A DNA stretch of 64,000 bases from Gossypium raimondii (taxonomy: Eukaryota; Streptophyta; Magnoliopsida; Malvales; Malvaceae): NCBI RefSeq assembly GCF_025698545.1, contig NC_068570.1:1178001-1242000 (forward strand), read 5' to 3'. Position 1 is the first letter of the stretch. Each line of letters opens with the position of its first letter. Positions 22,626 through 34,594 of the stretch are shown piece by piece. The notes beneath the pieces were generated by a model, which saw nothing but the letters and a program-made list of their open reading frames with translations, made no database searches and was not told where the DNA came from. The translations under genes and the position numbers were made by a program.

Positions 22626-24247
22626 TCTACCACATATATGGGGTTAACACACAGAATCCTAATCCACTAATGCCATTTTTTGTTCTCCCATTTGGACCCC
22701 CAGATGAATTGTCTTGCCAAGCGCTCAATCTCTAAGCATACCCCTTTTGGAATCTGTATGGATTGCATGAAGTAATTTGGAATAGAGAGAAGAACTGATT
22801 ATGCCAGGGTGAACCTGCCTGCCATAGATAATTGTTTAGCAGGCCAGTTATTTCACTTAGCTCTGACTTTCTTGATCACAAGCCCTAGGGTAGAATTGGT
22901 GAATCTTTTGTGTAATAATGGCACTCCTAAATTTGAACCAAAATCTTAGACCTGTTGGAAACCCAATAACTCGCTCAATCTATTACCTGAAATCTCGTCA
23001 ACTCCTCTGGAGAAGACAATATTTGTTTTCCTAGCATTAACACGATGTCCTTAAAAACTACAGAAGCAATCCAGAATGTTTTTGCACCAAGCAGTGTTTG
23101 ATGTCCGCTTTTGAAAAGATTACCAAGTCATCAGCAGAAAATAAGTGTGATAAGGTAGGTCCTTATTGTGTCAGTCTGATGGGGCTCCGTTCCCTAGAGG
23201 ATTCAGCCGCTTTAATGGTATGTCCTAGCCATTCCATACATGGTACAAATAAGTAAGGTGATAGGGGACACCTTTTTCGTACTCCTCTTGTCGGTCTGAA
23301 CTTTTCTGTGGGAACTTCTTTCAACAATATATGCATAGTAGATGTTGAGATAGCTATCATGATTACTTTCAGAAGGAATTCTAGAATTCCCGCTGCCTGA
23401 ATAGAGGCATCTATGAAATCCCACCAAACCCTGTCATATGCTTTTTCAAGATCAATTTTAACAACTATCTATTTTTTGCTCTTCTCTCTCATAGAGTGAA
23501 TTACCTCTTGGGCAATGATAATACTATCTGAGATGTTTCGCCCGGCAATAAACCCAACTTGTTCTTGAACAATAATTTTGGGGAAAACTACCTTGAGTCT
23601 ATTGGCTATTATTTTCATTATTAATTTGTATAATATTGAACATAGGCTGATGGGACAGAACTGTAAATTTTTTTCAGGCCGAGCTACTTTAGAGATAAGC
23701 ACAATGAGCGTATTATTTAATTCTTGATCGATGGGTCTACCATTGAAGACTTCTTTAACCCATTCACAAATTGTTTCCCCAATGCTATCCCACTAATTCT
23801 GGAAAAGAAATTGCATGGTATCCGTCACTTCCTGGAGCTTTAAGTGGGGCCATATTGTAAAGTGCAGTTTTGATTTCATCGTTTGAAATCTCTTTGCCTA
23901 GAAAATCCATGTCACTTTGGTCAAGTTGTGAAAAACGATTGGAATGGAGCTCTTCCATCCTATTTGGCATTTCTCCGTATAGTTGTTGAAAGTAGTTCAT
24001 TGCCTCTTTCTGGATTTCATCTGGGTCATACAACTAGTCACCACTTATACTACATAGGGCGTTAATGCGATTAATTTTCCTTCTAAACTTTGTGTGACTA
24101 TAGAAAAATTTTGTGTTTCTATCCCCTAATTTAAGCCACTCACATCTTGACTTTTGTTTCCATAATATTTCTTTATGAGTGAGTAATTTTTCATAAGAGT
24201 TCGCAATGAAGAACTTGTTTATCGAGAATTCGAGTCAATATGGAGAC
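22626..24247 (-). pseudogene. LINE reverse-transcriptase relic
   Basis: Read from right to left on the minus strand: RNTKFFYSHTKFRRK (about 24110), a linker (YDPDEIQKEAMNYF), PLKAPGSDGY (RT motif 0), PISLCSILYKLIMKIIANRL, QVGFIAGRNISD, CPLSPYLF, and a decayed catalytic box SADDLVIF near 23120. Frameshifts and stops break the frame. The endonuclease part is absent because the sequence meets an LTR at 24248. The 3' continuation lies at 17740-18853, beyond copia-3. Confidence 0.85.
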
Positions 24248-24634
24248 TATTAGAATTGAGTGACCCGAATCCTTATTTAAATAAAATACAATAGTAAAAT
24301 AAAATAAAAGTAAAATCCATATAGAACTACACTTCTTTTATTTTATTTTAGAATAAGGTTTTTTAAACCTTATTAAACACCATCTATTTGATATTGATTA
24401 GAATAAGGTGTTTCAATCTTACTACACTCCTATTAGAATATGATTTTACAAGCCCATAAATAGACATAGTCTACTCCTCTTGTAATCATTCGAATTCGAC
24501 ATGGTGAATTATCTTCTCCTCTACTTGTGGTTTTTTCTTGAAAGGGTTTCCACGTAAAATCTGTGTATTCTTTAGTTTTTTTCTCTTTTTTTTTCTTTGC
24601 GATACATTGTCATTACCGAAATTCTACTTTTACA
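24248..24634 (+). repeat. Copia-1 family LTR (second copy, solo or truncated)
   Basis: Closely similar to 6716-7092 and in the same orientation. No polypurine tract precedes it and no primer-binding site follows. LINE sequence abuts it on the left and unrelated sequence on the right. The flanks of this copy and of 6716-7092 do not form a matching duplication, so the two LTRs need not be one insertion. Confidence 0.75.
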
Positions 24635-25468
24635 ATGTTTTTAAACTATTCCTAGACTTTTTGGGCTGTAAAACTGTTTTGGATTTTACTTTTCGGTTTG
24701 GGTTATTTTGTCAGATTTTGTTATTTTTATCGTAAACTGCAAAATTATATGATTTATCAAATTAAAATCTCAGTTTTCAAAACTAAAACTCTGAAATTTC
24801 CACTTCAAAGATTAAGTAATCAATTAAGTGTTTTCTGTAAAACAAATCACTTTAACGAGTATCTTTCTAAAAATTGGTAAGAGATTTGCCAAAATTTATA
24901 TTGTCGAAACTCACATTTTCTAGTTCAAATTTTGGGTTCAAAACAAGTTCATGTAATTCCTCAAGATTCGACCATAACGTCTAGGACGAGTTCAATGAAA
25001 AAAATTAATTCAAGAATCACTTGCGAGTACTTAACTATTAGATTAACTCAATCTTTGACCATATTTATTTTTATTTTATTCTATGAATTAAAAAAATATA
25101 TTATAATAATTGTTACTTATTTTCTATTAATTTTATATCTCTGCCATTAATATATAATATTAAAAATCAATTATAGTTTTAGCCACGATTTAAGAGGAAA
25201 AACACATTTTTATAATAAAAAATTTACAACTTAAAAGAAATAACATGATTTTAGTAAAGGGGCAAGGGTGGGGCAGAGAATGGAAGGAGATAGCCATGTA
25301 AAAGGAAATTAAATATGATTTGAAAATAAAATCTTATTTTATTAAACATTGTTACATTGTGTGCGAGAAATAAAAGGAAAAGGTGCGTTTAACAAATAAC
25401 AAAAATCAACGTAGTAAACACAATAAAGGTATAAAATCCTAATTCACCCTTTATTTTATCTATCTTCC
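24635..25468. other. Intergenic, downstream of CYP-C
   Basis: AT-rich sequence. I see no open frame with recognisable content and no RNA gene. Confidence 0.5.
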
Positions 25469-27127
25469 CTAGTATATATAAAGTTCAGGGGTAAGGCGTG
25501 GTGAGATGACTGTTTCGAGCGGTGTAGATTTCATGTCGGTCAAGCCAACAGTGCCAGTCAAGTCAATCAAGCCTTTGTCCGGTGTCGAAAACTCGAATGC
25601 ATGTAAGAAATTCGACAACGTCAAATGCAACATTTGAAGTGCAAAAGATGTTCCAGGGCAACTTCTCCTCCCACTACCAAAGGGCATCAGTTCAAAATGT
25701 TGACCCCTAACATCAACATCTTTGTATGTCGTAAGAAACCTCTCTGGCATGAATTCTGACGGTTCAGACCATACTTTAGGGTCTCTTTGGATCTTATGTA
25801 GGTTGATGATTAGCCGAGTGCCTTTGGGGATTTCGAAGCCACCAATGGTACAACTTTCATTGAGTTCACGCGGTGCTGATAATGGTGCTGGAGGATACAT
25901 TCTCAATGTCTCTTTAATTGTGGCTTGGATGAAGACTAATTTACTTATGTCTGATTCTTGCACGAACCTGTCCTTGCTTACATGTATGTCTAATTCCTCT
26001 TGAGCCTTTTTGAGTAGATGAGGTTTGTTTAGCAACAATGAAAGTGCCCAGATTAACGTAACTGTTGTCGTGTCACTTCCAGCTAAAATCATTTGCTTCA
26101 AAAAATACATAACAAATAATATTTAAATACTCAAGTCTTGATTGACATTAAATTCGAAAATGGAAAGAAAAGAGAGAAAAGAATGTACCAAAGAAGTGGC
26201 TTTGTTTATGGTATCGGCATCGTAACCAGCAAGGTCAGCACCTTTAAGAACAGAGTTCATAACATCCATGAAATCCTTCTCCTTTTTACTTTCATCCCAA
26301 TATCCTTCCCTCCTATGATCATTCAACCATCCCTCGGCGATATCATCCAACTCTTGTGCTGTTTTCTTCATCCATTTCTCGTATCCCCCCAAATCAAACT
26401 TTCGAAGGAAAGGAATGGCATCGCCTATCACAAATATGCCCGACAAGTAAAAAAAATCCCTCAAGGCCTTACGGTAACGTGACACCACTTGTTGCTCTTC
26501 TTTACCGACACCTGAATACCTCTTCCCAGCAACGGTCCTAAGAATAACGTTCAACGTCAAGTCCAAGAACCGTTTCTTCATCTCAACGGCAGCTAAACCC
26601 GATTCACCATCCTTTTCCTTAACCCAAAACTTGTATAGATCTTTTATCGAACCTTCTATTTCGGATACAAAAACTTTTTTCAACTGATCAATCCTATGGT
26701 TCGATAACACCTCTAACATTGTTATCTTACGCATTTCACGCCAATACTGTCCATAAGGAGAGAACCCAAACATGGCATAATTGTATCCCATGTGTTCCGC
26801 TGCTGCCATTTTGGACCGTGATGAAACGGCCATGTCGTTGGTGGTGAATATTTCCTTAGCTACTTCTCGTGAACTCACCACCAAGGCCGGATGAACACCT
26901 AACCGGATCATGAAGGCCGGTCCAAGTTTATCAGCCAAGGCTCCCAACGTTACATGAGCGGCCACAGGTTTCCCTAGCAACGGGAGGTGACCGATAATTG
27001 GCCATGCACCACCTGCTTCCGGTGCAGCTTTGCCATTGGATCTTTTGAGCTTAGTGTAGAAAAACAATGTTGTGATGGCAATCAACACAAGATAGTAACT
27101 AAGATATGGGATATTGAAAAGTTCCAT
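25469..27127 (-). CDS. CYP-C: CYP82-family cytochrome P450, intact
   Basis: Two exons, 27127-26189 and 26095-25469, with a 93-bp GT-AG intron in phase 0 at the same position as CYP-A. The product has 521 residues and starts MELFNIPY. Seen: an N-terminal anchor (about residues 8-25), hinge APEAGGAWPIIGH, the I-helix AGSDTT (318-323), ExxR (E375, R378), PERF (430-433) and haem loop FGSGRRSCPG with Cys459. The protein differs clearly from CYP-A/B, so it is an older paralogue of the array. It is ER-bound and needs P450 reductase. CYP82 enzymes act in specialised metabolism, and cotton CYP82D members are tied to sesquiterpenoid aldehyde synthesis; whether this gene belongs there is not decidable here. 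Confidence 0.92.
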
Positions 27128-27197
27128 TATGCAAAGGTTTAATTTGGTTAAGTATATAGAGAACTTGTGTGTGATGGGAAAGTTTGGGTTTTTGCAT

Positions 27198-27208
27198 GTA
27201 TATATATA
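27198..27208 (-). promoter_or_regulatory. Probable TATA box of CYP-C
   Basis: TATATATATAG lies about 72 bases upstream of the CYP-C start codon. That is a normal distance for a plant TATA box with a leader of about 40 bases. Confidence 0.55.
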
Positions 27209-28290
27209 GTTTGGTCGGTCTAACAAGACCAACATATAATTGGGAGAATATTATAGGTTTTATTTTATATTTTATTTCAAGCTGCTTAGCCAAAGTTGAA
27301 TGAATTTTTCGTGTGCCGATATTGAATATTTGTGTGCATGCATGCATGATGTAGGTTGAAATTAATAGTAGGAATATTAAAAATATTTTCAACTTAGTTA
27401 ATCTTATATAAATCCATACAGTGTCAATAAATTATATTAAAATATATATTGAATTTGATGTCACTGATCTCAATTTCATAATGATAAAATACTCATGTTA
27501 TAAGTATGCTATAATGTGATTAAAAATAAATTTAATTATTTTAATATAATTCACTAACAATATATAAACTTATAACTCTAAATGTATGAAATAATAAATT
27601 CCATATTCATCTATCCCTTCACAAGTGTTAAATTACTAAATGAACTATGTTTATGTGAAGTGTCTTTGACATCTTGATTGGTAGTCAATTGGTCATACAT
27701 GGTGGCTTGAATTTTGTTTTAATCTTCAATGTCATTCTTAAATTAGTATACAAAATAAACCAAAAACCATGGTTTCATTTTTATTTAAATGAAAACCCAC
27801 AGTTTTAAGAAGAAGAAAGAGAAAGGTTAAATAACACTATTTATCCTTGTATTAAATTTTGAACAAAACAAGTCAAGTCTTTTGTTACAAATAAAATATT
27901 AAGTCAATGCCGCATGAGTAAATCTTAAACACTTGATTCATACGTTAAGAATATTATATATTATCTAAATTAAGTCTTAGTTCAGCGGTATTGTTGTCAA
28001 TTTGAGAAGACGTAAATTTAAACACGTTGAAGCGCATTTCTTCTCCTATTTAAGAGTTAAAAGGATTACTAGTAGTTCTAAATATTGTATGAAAAATCAT
28101 CTAAAATTAATGTAACACGAATCCTTTAATACTCCATGTATAATTCAATTCCATATACAATTTAAGTCATCAACTTGTACACAGAAAGTAGAAGATAAGA
28201 GCACATAGATATATTAATTAACTATTAATTTTGATAAAATTAGTATAAATATATCCTACATTAAAAATAATGTAAAAGTGTAATATTTTA
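27209..28290. other. Intergenic, upstream of CYP-C
   Basis: AT-rich with no gene recognised. It presumably holds the CYP-C promoter; no further element can be named with confidence. Confidence 0.5.
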
Positions 28291-28300
28291 TTATTTGCAG

Positions 28301-28469
28301 TTGAATCAACCTAAAGAAATAGACATTGAATTTCTTTTAAAACAGTCCACAGCAAGCATTTTTGAACGAAGAGTGGTTGGTAAACAAGTTGAAGAGAAAA
28401 CTGCGGATGATTTTCTCAGGATATATGAAACGCCCACCGTTTCAAGTTACAGTCGGTACAACGTGCTTG
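28301..28469 (+). pseudogene. Orphan exon-like block of unknown origin
   Basis: An open stretch (LNQPKEIDIEFLLKQSTAS, continuing through DDFLRIYETPTV to YNVLG) with much more balanced composition than its surroundings. It is bounded on the left by TTATTTGCAG, a good acceptor, and on the right by GTAATAGG, a possible donor. No other exon of the same gene is visible nearby. I do not recognise the protein. It may be an exon fragment captured by a mobile element or the last trace of a lost gene. Confidence 0.4.
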
Positions 28470-28616
28470 GTAATAGGAAGAAGGCTTTTTTTTTTCTTCT
28501 TTTAATATAATTATTGGGGTTTGTTGATTTTGCCGACTACATATTCCTTCATTGAGATGAACATCATAAATTGTTCACATAATTTGAAATTTTCTTAGGC
28601 ATTATTCGAAGAGTAA

Positions 28617-29182
28617 TGGTTAAATTTTGTTATTAATCTTTGTACTTTGTGGAAGTTGTGGATTTAGCTCTTATACTTTAATTTGATTAGTTTTAGTCTC
28701 TGTACTTTTTGTATTGGTCAATCTTAGTTCTTGCGTTTTTCGAATTTTGAAATTTTAGTCTTTACCCAAATAGTAGGAATTAAATTTGTTCGATAAAATT
28801 CAATTACTAGTCTTGTACTATGCGTACAGTTCTAACTTTAGTTCATATTTTCCAATTGGATCATTCTAAGTCTCTATACTTTTTGAATTTTGAAATTTCA
28901 ATCTTGATGCAAATGACAATTGTTCATCCATTAACTGAATTTTCAATGAGTAATCTTTGGAAATAACAAGCTAACATGGCCTTACACATATGATAATATG
29001 TTTATCGCATCAGATTTTGAAAATAGCATATAACTTAATTTATTGAATTTAACAATTATGATTTGGTGAGGATGAAGTTTTAAATTTTGAAAAGTTTAAA
29101 GATTAAAACTAATCAAATTAAAGTATAAGAACTAAATTCACAACTTTTACAAATTACAGGGATAAATAATAGAATTTAACCA
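28617..29182. repeat. Foldback MITE-like element, family M1 copy 2
   Basis: 566 bp. The left end TGGTTAAATTTTGTTATTA is inverted at the right end (AGAATTTAACCA). The two arms pair imperfectly over more than 100 bases. It is the best preserved of the three M1 copies. No clean target-site duplication was found. Confidence 0.75.
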
Positions 29183-32174
29183 CGAGAAATTCACTATAAA
29201 ATCAACAAGCACAAACTATTATTTAAGTTCAACTCCATCATCAAGTTTCAACCTCACTTTTATATTTTGAACTAGATCATTCTCTCTCTAAGTCTTTTTC
29301 CCTTAAAAAGCTTGGATGTAAATTGACAAACAATACAGTTTACATCTACAATTTGGCACTACAAACCAATTCTTCTGTGAACAAGTCGTCTATTAATAAG
29401 CATTTCTAAACTAAACAAGCTATCTATTAATAAATATAAATTGACTTGTTTGAAATGCAATCAATATGAATATCTCCTCCAATAAATCATTCATTAAAAG
29501 TTTAGATAATTTTGATCAAAACATGTCAATCAAATAAGTCAAGTTACAATAACATGCTAGATATTTCTTAAGTTGCAACTAACGTTGCATCTGACAATTG
29601 CAATTGGCACTAGCAATCTCCTATTGGAAGAAGTGTTTAGAAATTTTACTAAAACCAACTTTTATCGTGATATCTACAGTAATAAATCTAATAAAACTAA
29701 GTATTTGTGCCCCGAGGTTGGGGAGATGATGAAATTGCAAGGGCTTCTAAGAAGGTACTCAAATTTGTCAATAGACTCAAACTAGAGTTTAAATCATTCA
29801 AGGTTTCAATCAAATGATCATTTCTATTATTCTCGAAACCTTAGATGTTTTGAGGATGGGCTTTAACTCAAAAAACCGAACACAAGATGAAATCCCAGAA
29901 CTTTCCAAGGGATGCCAACTTTCACTATATGTAGGGATTCAAGACTGAAAACCAACTTATAAATTTGAATTACAATCTTTAGATGATTGCAATTGTAATC
30001 TCACAAATTTAAAAACAAAGCTCAAGAAAAATATAATTTATTTGAGCTTAAAGAAAAGTAACTCAAATAATTTCTTTCAGTAAATTTCGACAATGTACCA
30101 TATAATATTTATAGAGGAAATATTGCAAGAGTTTTACTTTAACTCGGAGCACATAAAATAATTATTTAATAAGAATTTAAGTCCTAGCCTACAAGTTAGT
30201 AACATTAAGGAATTTTACTCCCTATGTGTCAGTGGCACCCTACCCTATGCCTAAGTCAAATAAGAGACCAAAGAGGATCTTAAGACTTTGCTTAGTAGAC
30301 TGAAAAAGAAATTGAAAAGATAAAAAAATAGAAAGATGAAAATATTTTTTTCTATACGTGTACTTAGCAAAAAAGATGAAAAAAATGAAAAGAAAAAGTA
30401 AATTTATTTCTTGGTAGAGTTAAAAAATTAAAAAATAAAATTAATACATTTGAAAAATGCATATTTTTTAACTAATATTCAGATCTCTCTTATTTTTTTC
30501 TCCTCTCGTCATTCCGCTTTAGAAAAATTAGTTTTTATTCATGATAATAAAAAATGAATATCTCTCGTATTTTTTTTCTTCTCACTTGTCCTTTTCACAA
30601 AGCACACTTATGTTCTTTCCATTTTTCACTTTTCTACTCCCTCCTCTCATTTCTCATTTCTTTCTACCTAACCAAACACACTCGCTTAGCCACTCCTTGC
30701 TCATGACTGGTCAAGACCGATATCCTTAGTTGGCAGAGTTGCTCGTGCTATTCGTTTGTTGCCCCTACCATCTTATCCTAGCCAAGTACTATTGTCAGTT
30801 CTTAATGGAAAACCCAGTAATTGCCCATTGCGCCATTACTATCTACTTATGAAGATTCTTTTCTCTTGGGCTGGAAAACATATCTGGGCTTCATATCTTT
30901 AGTAACAATCTATAGAGAGAGAGAGACTTGTTCATATCAACAATCCATTACATTAAGATATTGGCGGCAGGGGGAAATGACTCGGAAGTTTGAATGCCAC
31001 AACAAGACTAACTTCAATTTGGCTTTTCAATTTGTCTGGAAACAGTAAGAGATTAAGACAAAAATGAAAAGGATAAAAAAACAGAAGAGATTAAGTCAAG
31101 AAAAGAAGCTTCAAAGAAAGAAATGGACCATTGGCTACAAAAGTAATTTGTCCAAATTAAACATTTGTTTTCAACGGAATGATATAATTGTAATGATAAA
31201 AACAGCCTAGAAATTTCGTAGTGAGCTGCTAGAAGAAAACGTTTAGTCCAAAATCAAGGCTAATCAAATTATAGTTTAGATTTTAAATTAGTCGAGGGAT
31301 CGATTTGTGCAAGAGAAGACTTTGAAATATCATTTATCAGTGAAAATTTTATCTCCCGTACTTTATCGAAACCTAACATACTGTATAAGGTGTGATAGTA
31401 ATTCTGTAAATGACTTGACGGACCTATAGGATTCAAGGAAAAGACATCAGTATAAGGTGTGATAGTAATTGTATAAATGATTTGATCTACGCATGAGAAG
31501 ACTCAAACCACCACCACTGGAATGAAATTATTCATGGTTTTTATAGCTTTTGTCTGTAAAAACGTAACGCTGTCTTCTACACACAGTTTCCACGCAACAG
31601 ACAACCATGCAATCATTGTCGACGTAAAACAAGGACCAGTTCCCAATTTCCAACACCATTTCTTTTTATCTTTTGGACCCCCCATTTTTCAAACAGTGTC
31701 GAATAGGCCCATAATAATGTTTGATTTTTCAGCATTGCAGTCCCCACCATAGATACTCAACACAGAATCGAAATTGGATCTAACGGGCCTTTTTCTTTTA
31801 ACCTTTGTAAATGCAAATTGTACAAAGTCATGGAGGGTAATAAAATATTGAAAGCGACCCTTCACCTTATATCGAAAGAAAAAACAGTACCAGAAGCTTT
31901 TCAATTTCTTCATTGCAGTGATGATGAAGAAAAAGGGCGTGGGCAATTACACGACAACCAACAAATGGGGAAAATTTGTAGGTTTTGCTTTTTTTATAGT
32001 CTGAGCGTGTTTCCTCCATTTATCACTCTTGTCATATAGTACAAGGTATTTAGGTAATATTCTTTATCTTTGCTTCGGGTTTATAATTATCTCTTTAAAT
32101 AATGTTATTTTCATGGATTGAATCTAAATTCTCTCTTTTAAGATTAAGAGTGTAATGTATTTATAATATTAACA
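29183..32174. other. Intergenic, no gene supported
   Basis: No open frame with recognisable content. An A/G-rich then T/C-rich stretch at about 30300-30670 may be a degraded foldback. A segment GTATAAGGTGTGATAGTAAT occurs twice, about 70 bases apart, at about 31383 and 31453. Part of 30690-31030 has more balanced composition but shows no product I know. Confidence 0.4.
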
Positions 32175-32492
32175 GGTAAAAGTATTATAAAAACTCTTGT
32201 ACATATTAGGAGTCAGATTATATTTTACCCCTTTACTCAAAATAGGCAAATCAATCCCGGTTATTCTGTTAAAAATTGGCCATTGTATGTCAGGTATAAA
32301 TGGAGTACCAGGTGTTACTATCTAGTTATTACATAAGTTACACCAGTTTTTTACAATACAAATGGACGAAGTTCTTAACAACAAGACTAATTTGTTTTTT
32401 TATTTAATATACAATTATCAATTTGTCTATTTTTTAAATATAAAAAAATATAATCTAACTCGTAAGACAAGAACCTCCATGATACTTTAACC
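32175..32492. repeat. MITE-like element, family M2 copy a
   Basis: Left end GGTAAAAGTATTATAAAAAC and right end CATGATACTTTAACC are inverted copies. Inner parts (GGAGTCAGATTATATTTTACC and its partner) also pair. About 318 bp, non-coding. Confidence 0.7.
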
Positions 32493-34594
32493 AATATTAA
32501 AATTATCATTATCCCTTTGATTTTAAGAAACCATCCTTTCTTTTGTGTTTCAAAAGATCTTTGATTTGCCTTTTTATTTGAAGACATGAACAAGTTAATT
32601 AAGCCCTCAAGTATACTTGAGAGGATACCTCAACCAAATCAGCCTCATCTCACCGACATGTATGTTTGTCTGTATTAAGCTAGGAATTGTGTAAAGTGGG
32701 TATGAGATAAAATTTTAAAAAAGATGAGGTGAAACTAAAAAATTTATATTAAAATGATTTAATCAAGTGGGCAAGACACCTACTTGTGTCATGGGGCTAG
32801 AACAAACTGCAGCCTGTGACATTTGTAGTTAGATTGGCATGTTCTTTTATTTCCCGGCAAAATGCCATTCATATATAGCATTTTGATCTATTATTTCAAT
32901 TCTTTCATGTTTCAATAGTTGTATATTGTTCTGTAAACCTAAGGTTCAAAATATGGAAAAAATGAGTGTTTTTGCAACCCTATCATCCGATCAAATTCGT
33001 TTCATTTAATCTCTATTTCATAGTCACATATCTTTCTAGAAAAGTAACGGAAATTTTCCTCCTCTTAACCATTTTGATTTGATTCAATAGTCTTTCGTTA
33101 AATAAAAACAAATTTAATAAATACTAATAACTGTCATATGGATAATGATGAGAAAATTCAACTATTGATTCGAAAAAGAAATCCTGGTAAGTTGTCTATG
33201 CGAAATTAACGCTTAGATTAGAGTTTTGAAAACTTTTAATTGCTTCTCATATCAGTGAAAAAGTGCTGCAAGGGGTTGAAATTTCAGGAAATCGAATCAC
33301 GATTTTAACAACAAAAATTAAAATGTTTTACTCATTTAGCATTGCTTTAGATAGAATACCTAGTTTCAACCTTGAAAATTAGGGATGAATATCAAATTTA
33401 TATATGAACTTTAGTTTAATCTGTAATTTAAGACATGAACTTTGATTTAGTATAATTATACACATGAAACTTAAACTGTGGTTCATATGTATACATGAAA
33501 CTTTGATTTTGATTCAATTGTACATTTAAAAATAAATAAAATATTTATTTTCATATTAGATTAATATAATTGTTTGTGTGCTGGTGCTAATTCAATAACG
33601 TCGTTAGTGATGTGTAAAAATTTAATCAATTTAAAATTGCATGTATAAAATCGCATAAAATTAAAGTTCGTGCATAAAATTACACATTATATTGAAATAC
33701 ATGTATAATTTTTATATTTATCTCTAAAAACTATAATAACAATAATACTAAACAAAGCCTAAATCGGTCTGAATTCAAACAACTAACAACCAGCCAAACT
33801 TGGTGGTCCCTTTAAGTTTCTTCTCTGCATATATTGGCCCAGGGTAGTAAATTTAAGAAACAATTAATCATGATGATTCATGACTATTCTGGAAAAAAAA
33901 ATTGGGTCCTAAATGAATATGATCACACTTACTTTTGCATGTGTTACTTTAATTAATACATTGGATGGTGATAGAGCTATTATTACAAAAATTCTTAATG
34001 ACCCCTCTGCATGGAGCATGGACCTGTCTCTTTATCAAATTTTGTACCTTCAAACACTTATTCATCATATAATGGGTCATAACCCACAAAATCAGCTGCC
34101 CAAAAAAATCTAAACCACAAACCCAAAGAAAATTAAAAGATAATGTCATTGATATTTTGACGGTGGTACAATGCTTAATATTGCCTATAATTTCTTCTCA
34201 ACTTTTAAATAAAAGAATAAATGCACTTCAACATGCTTTAATTTACGTTTTTCTACACCGGCGATAATATTATTGTCAACTAAACTAAAACTCAGGAAGA
34301 TATTAGTTAAAGATAAATGATACGGTTCAAACCTTAACATTTATGTCCCATTTCTCGATATTGTAATGATAAAATAATACATGGAAACAAGAATAAGAAA
34401 AAAACAAAGGGGGTTTCACCTTTTGTGTTGTTTTTCTTTTCATTGCATGACAAAATTTAAAGAACAGGAACAAGGCTAGTTCATATTCATACAAGTTAGA
34501 TATTTCATCCCCAAAATGACGACAACAACAAAAAAAAAGCAATATATTTGCTGGTTTTCTTTTGTTTTTATTATTAAAAACATGTTTTTTTTTT
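32493..34594. other. Intergenic, downstream of the KANADI gene
   Basis: AT-rich. A section at about 33390-33720 repeats motifs such as ACATGAACTTTGATT and looks like a decayed repeat. No gene is supported. Confidence 0.45.

Noticed and set aside
6716-24634. One 18-kb copia-1 element bounded by the LTRs at 6716 and 24248
   Set aside because: The flanks do not form a target duplication, no polypurine tract precedes the right LTR, and the interior holds P450 genes and a LINE. Two separate insertions or remnants fit better.
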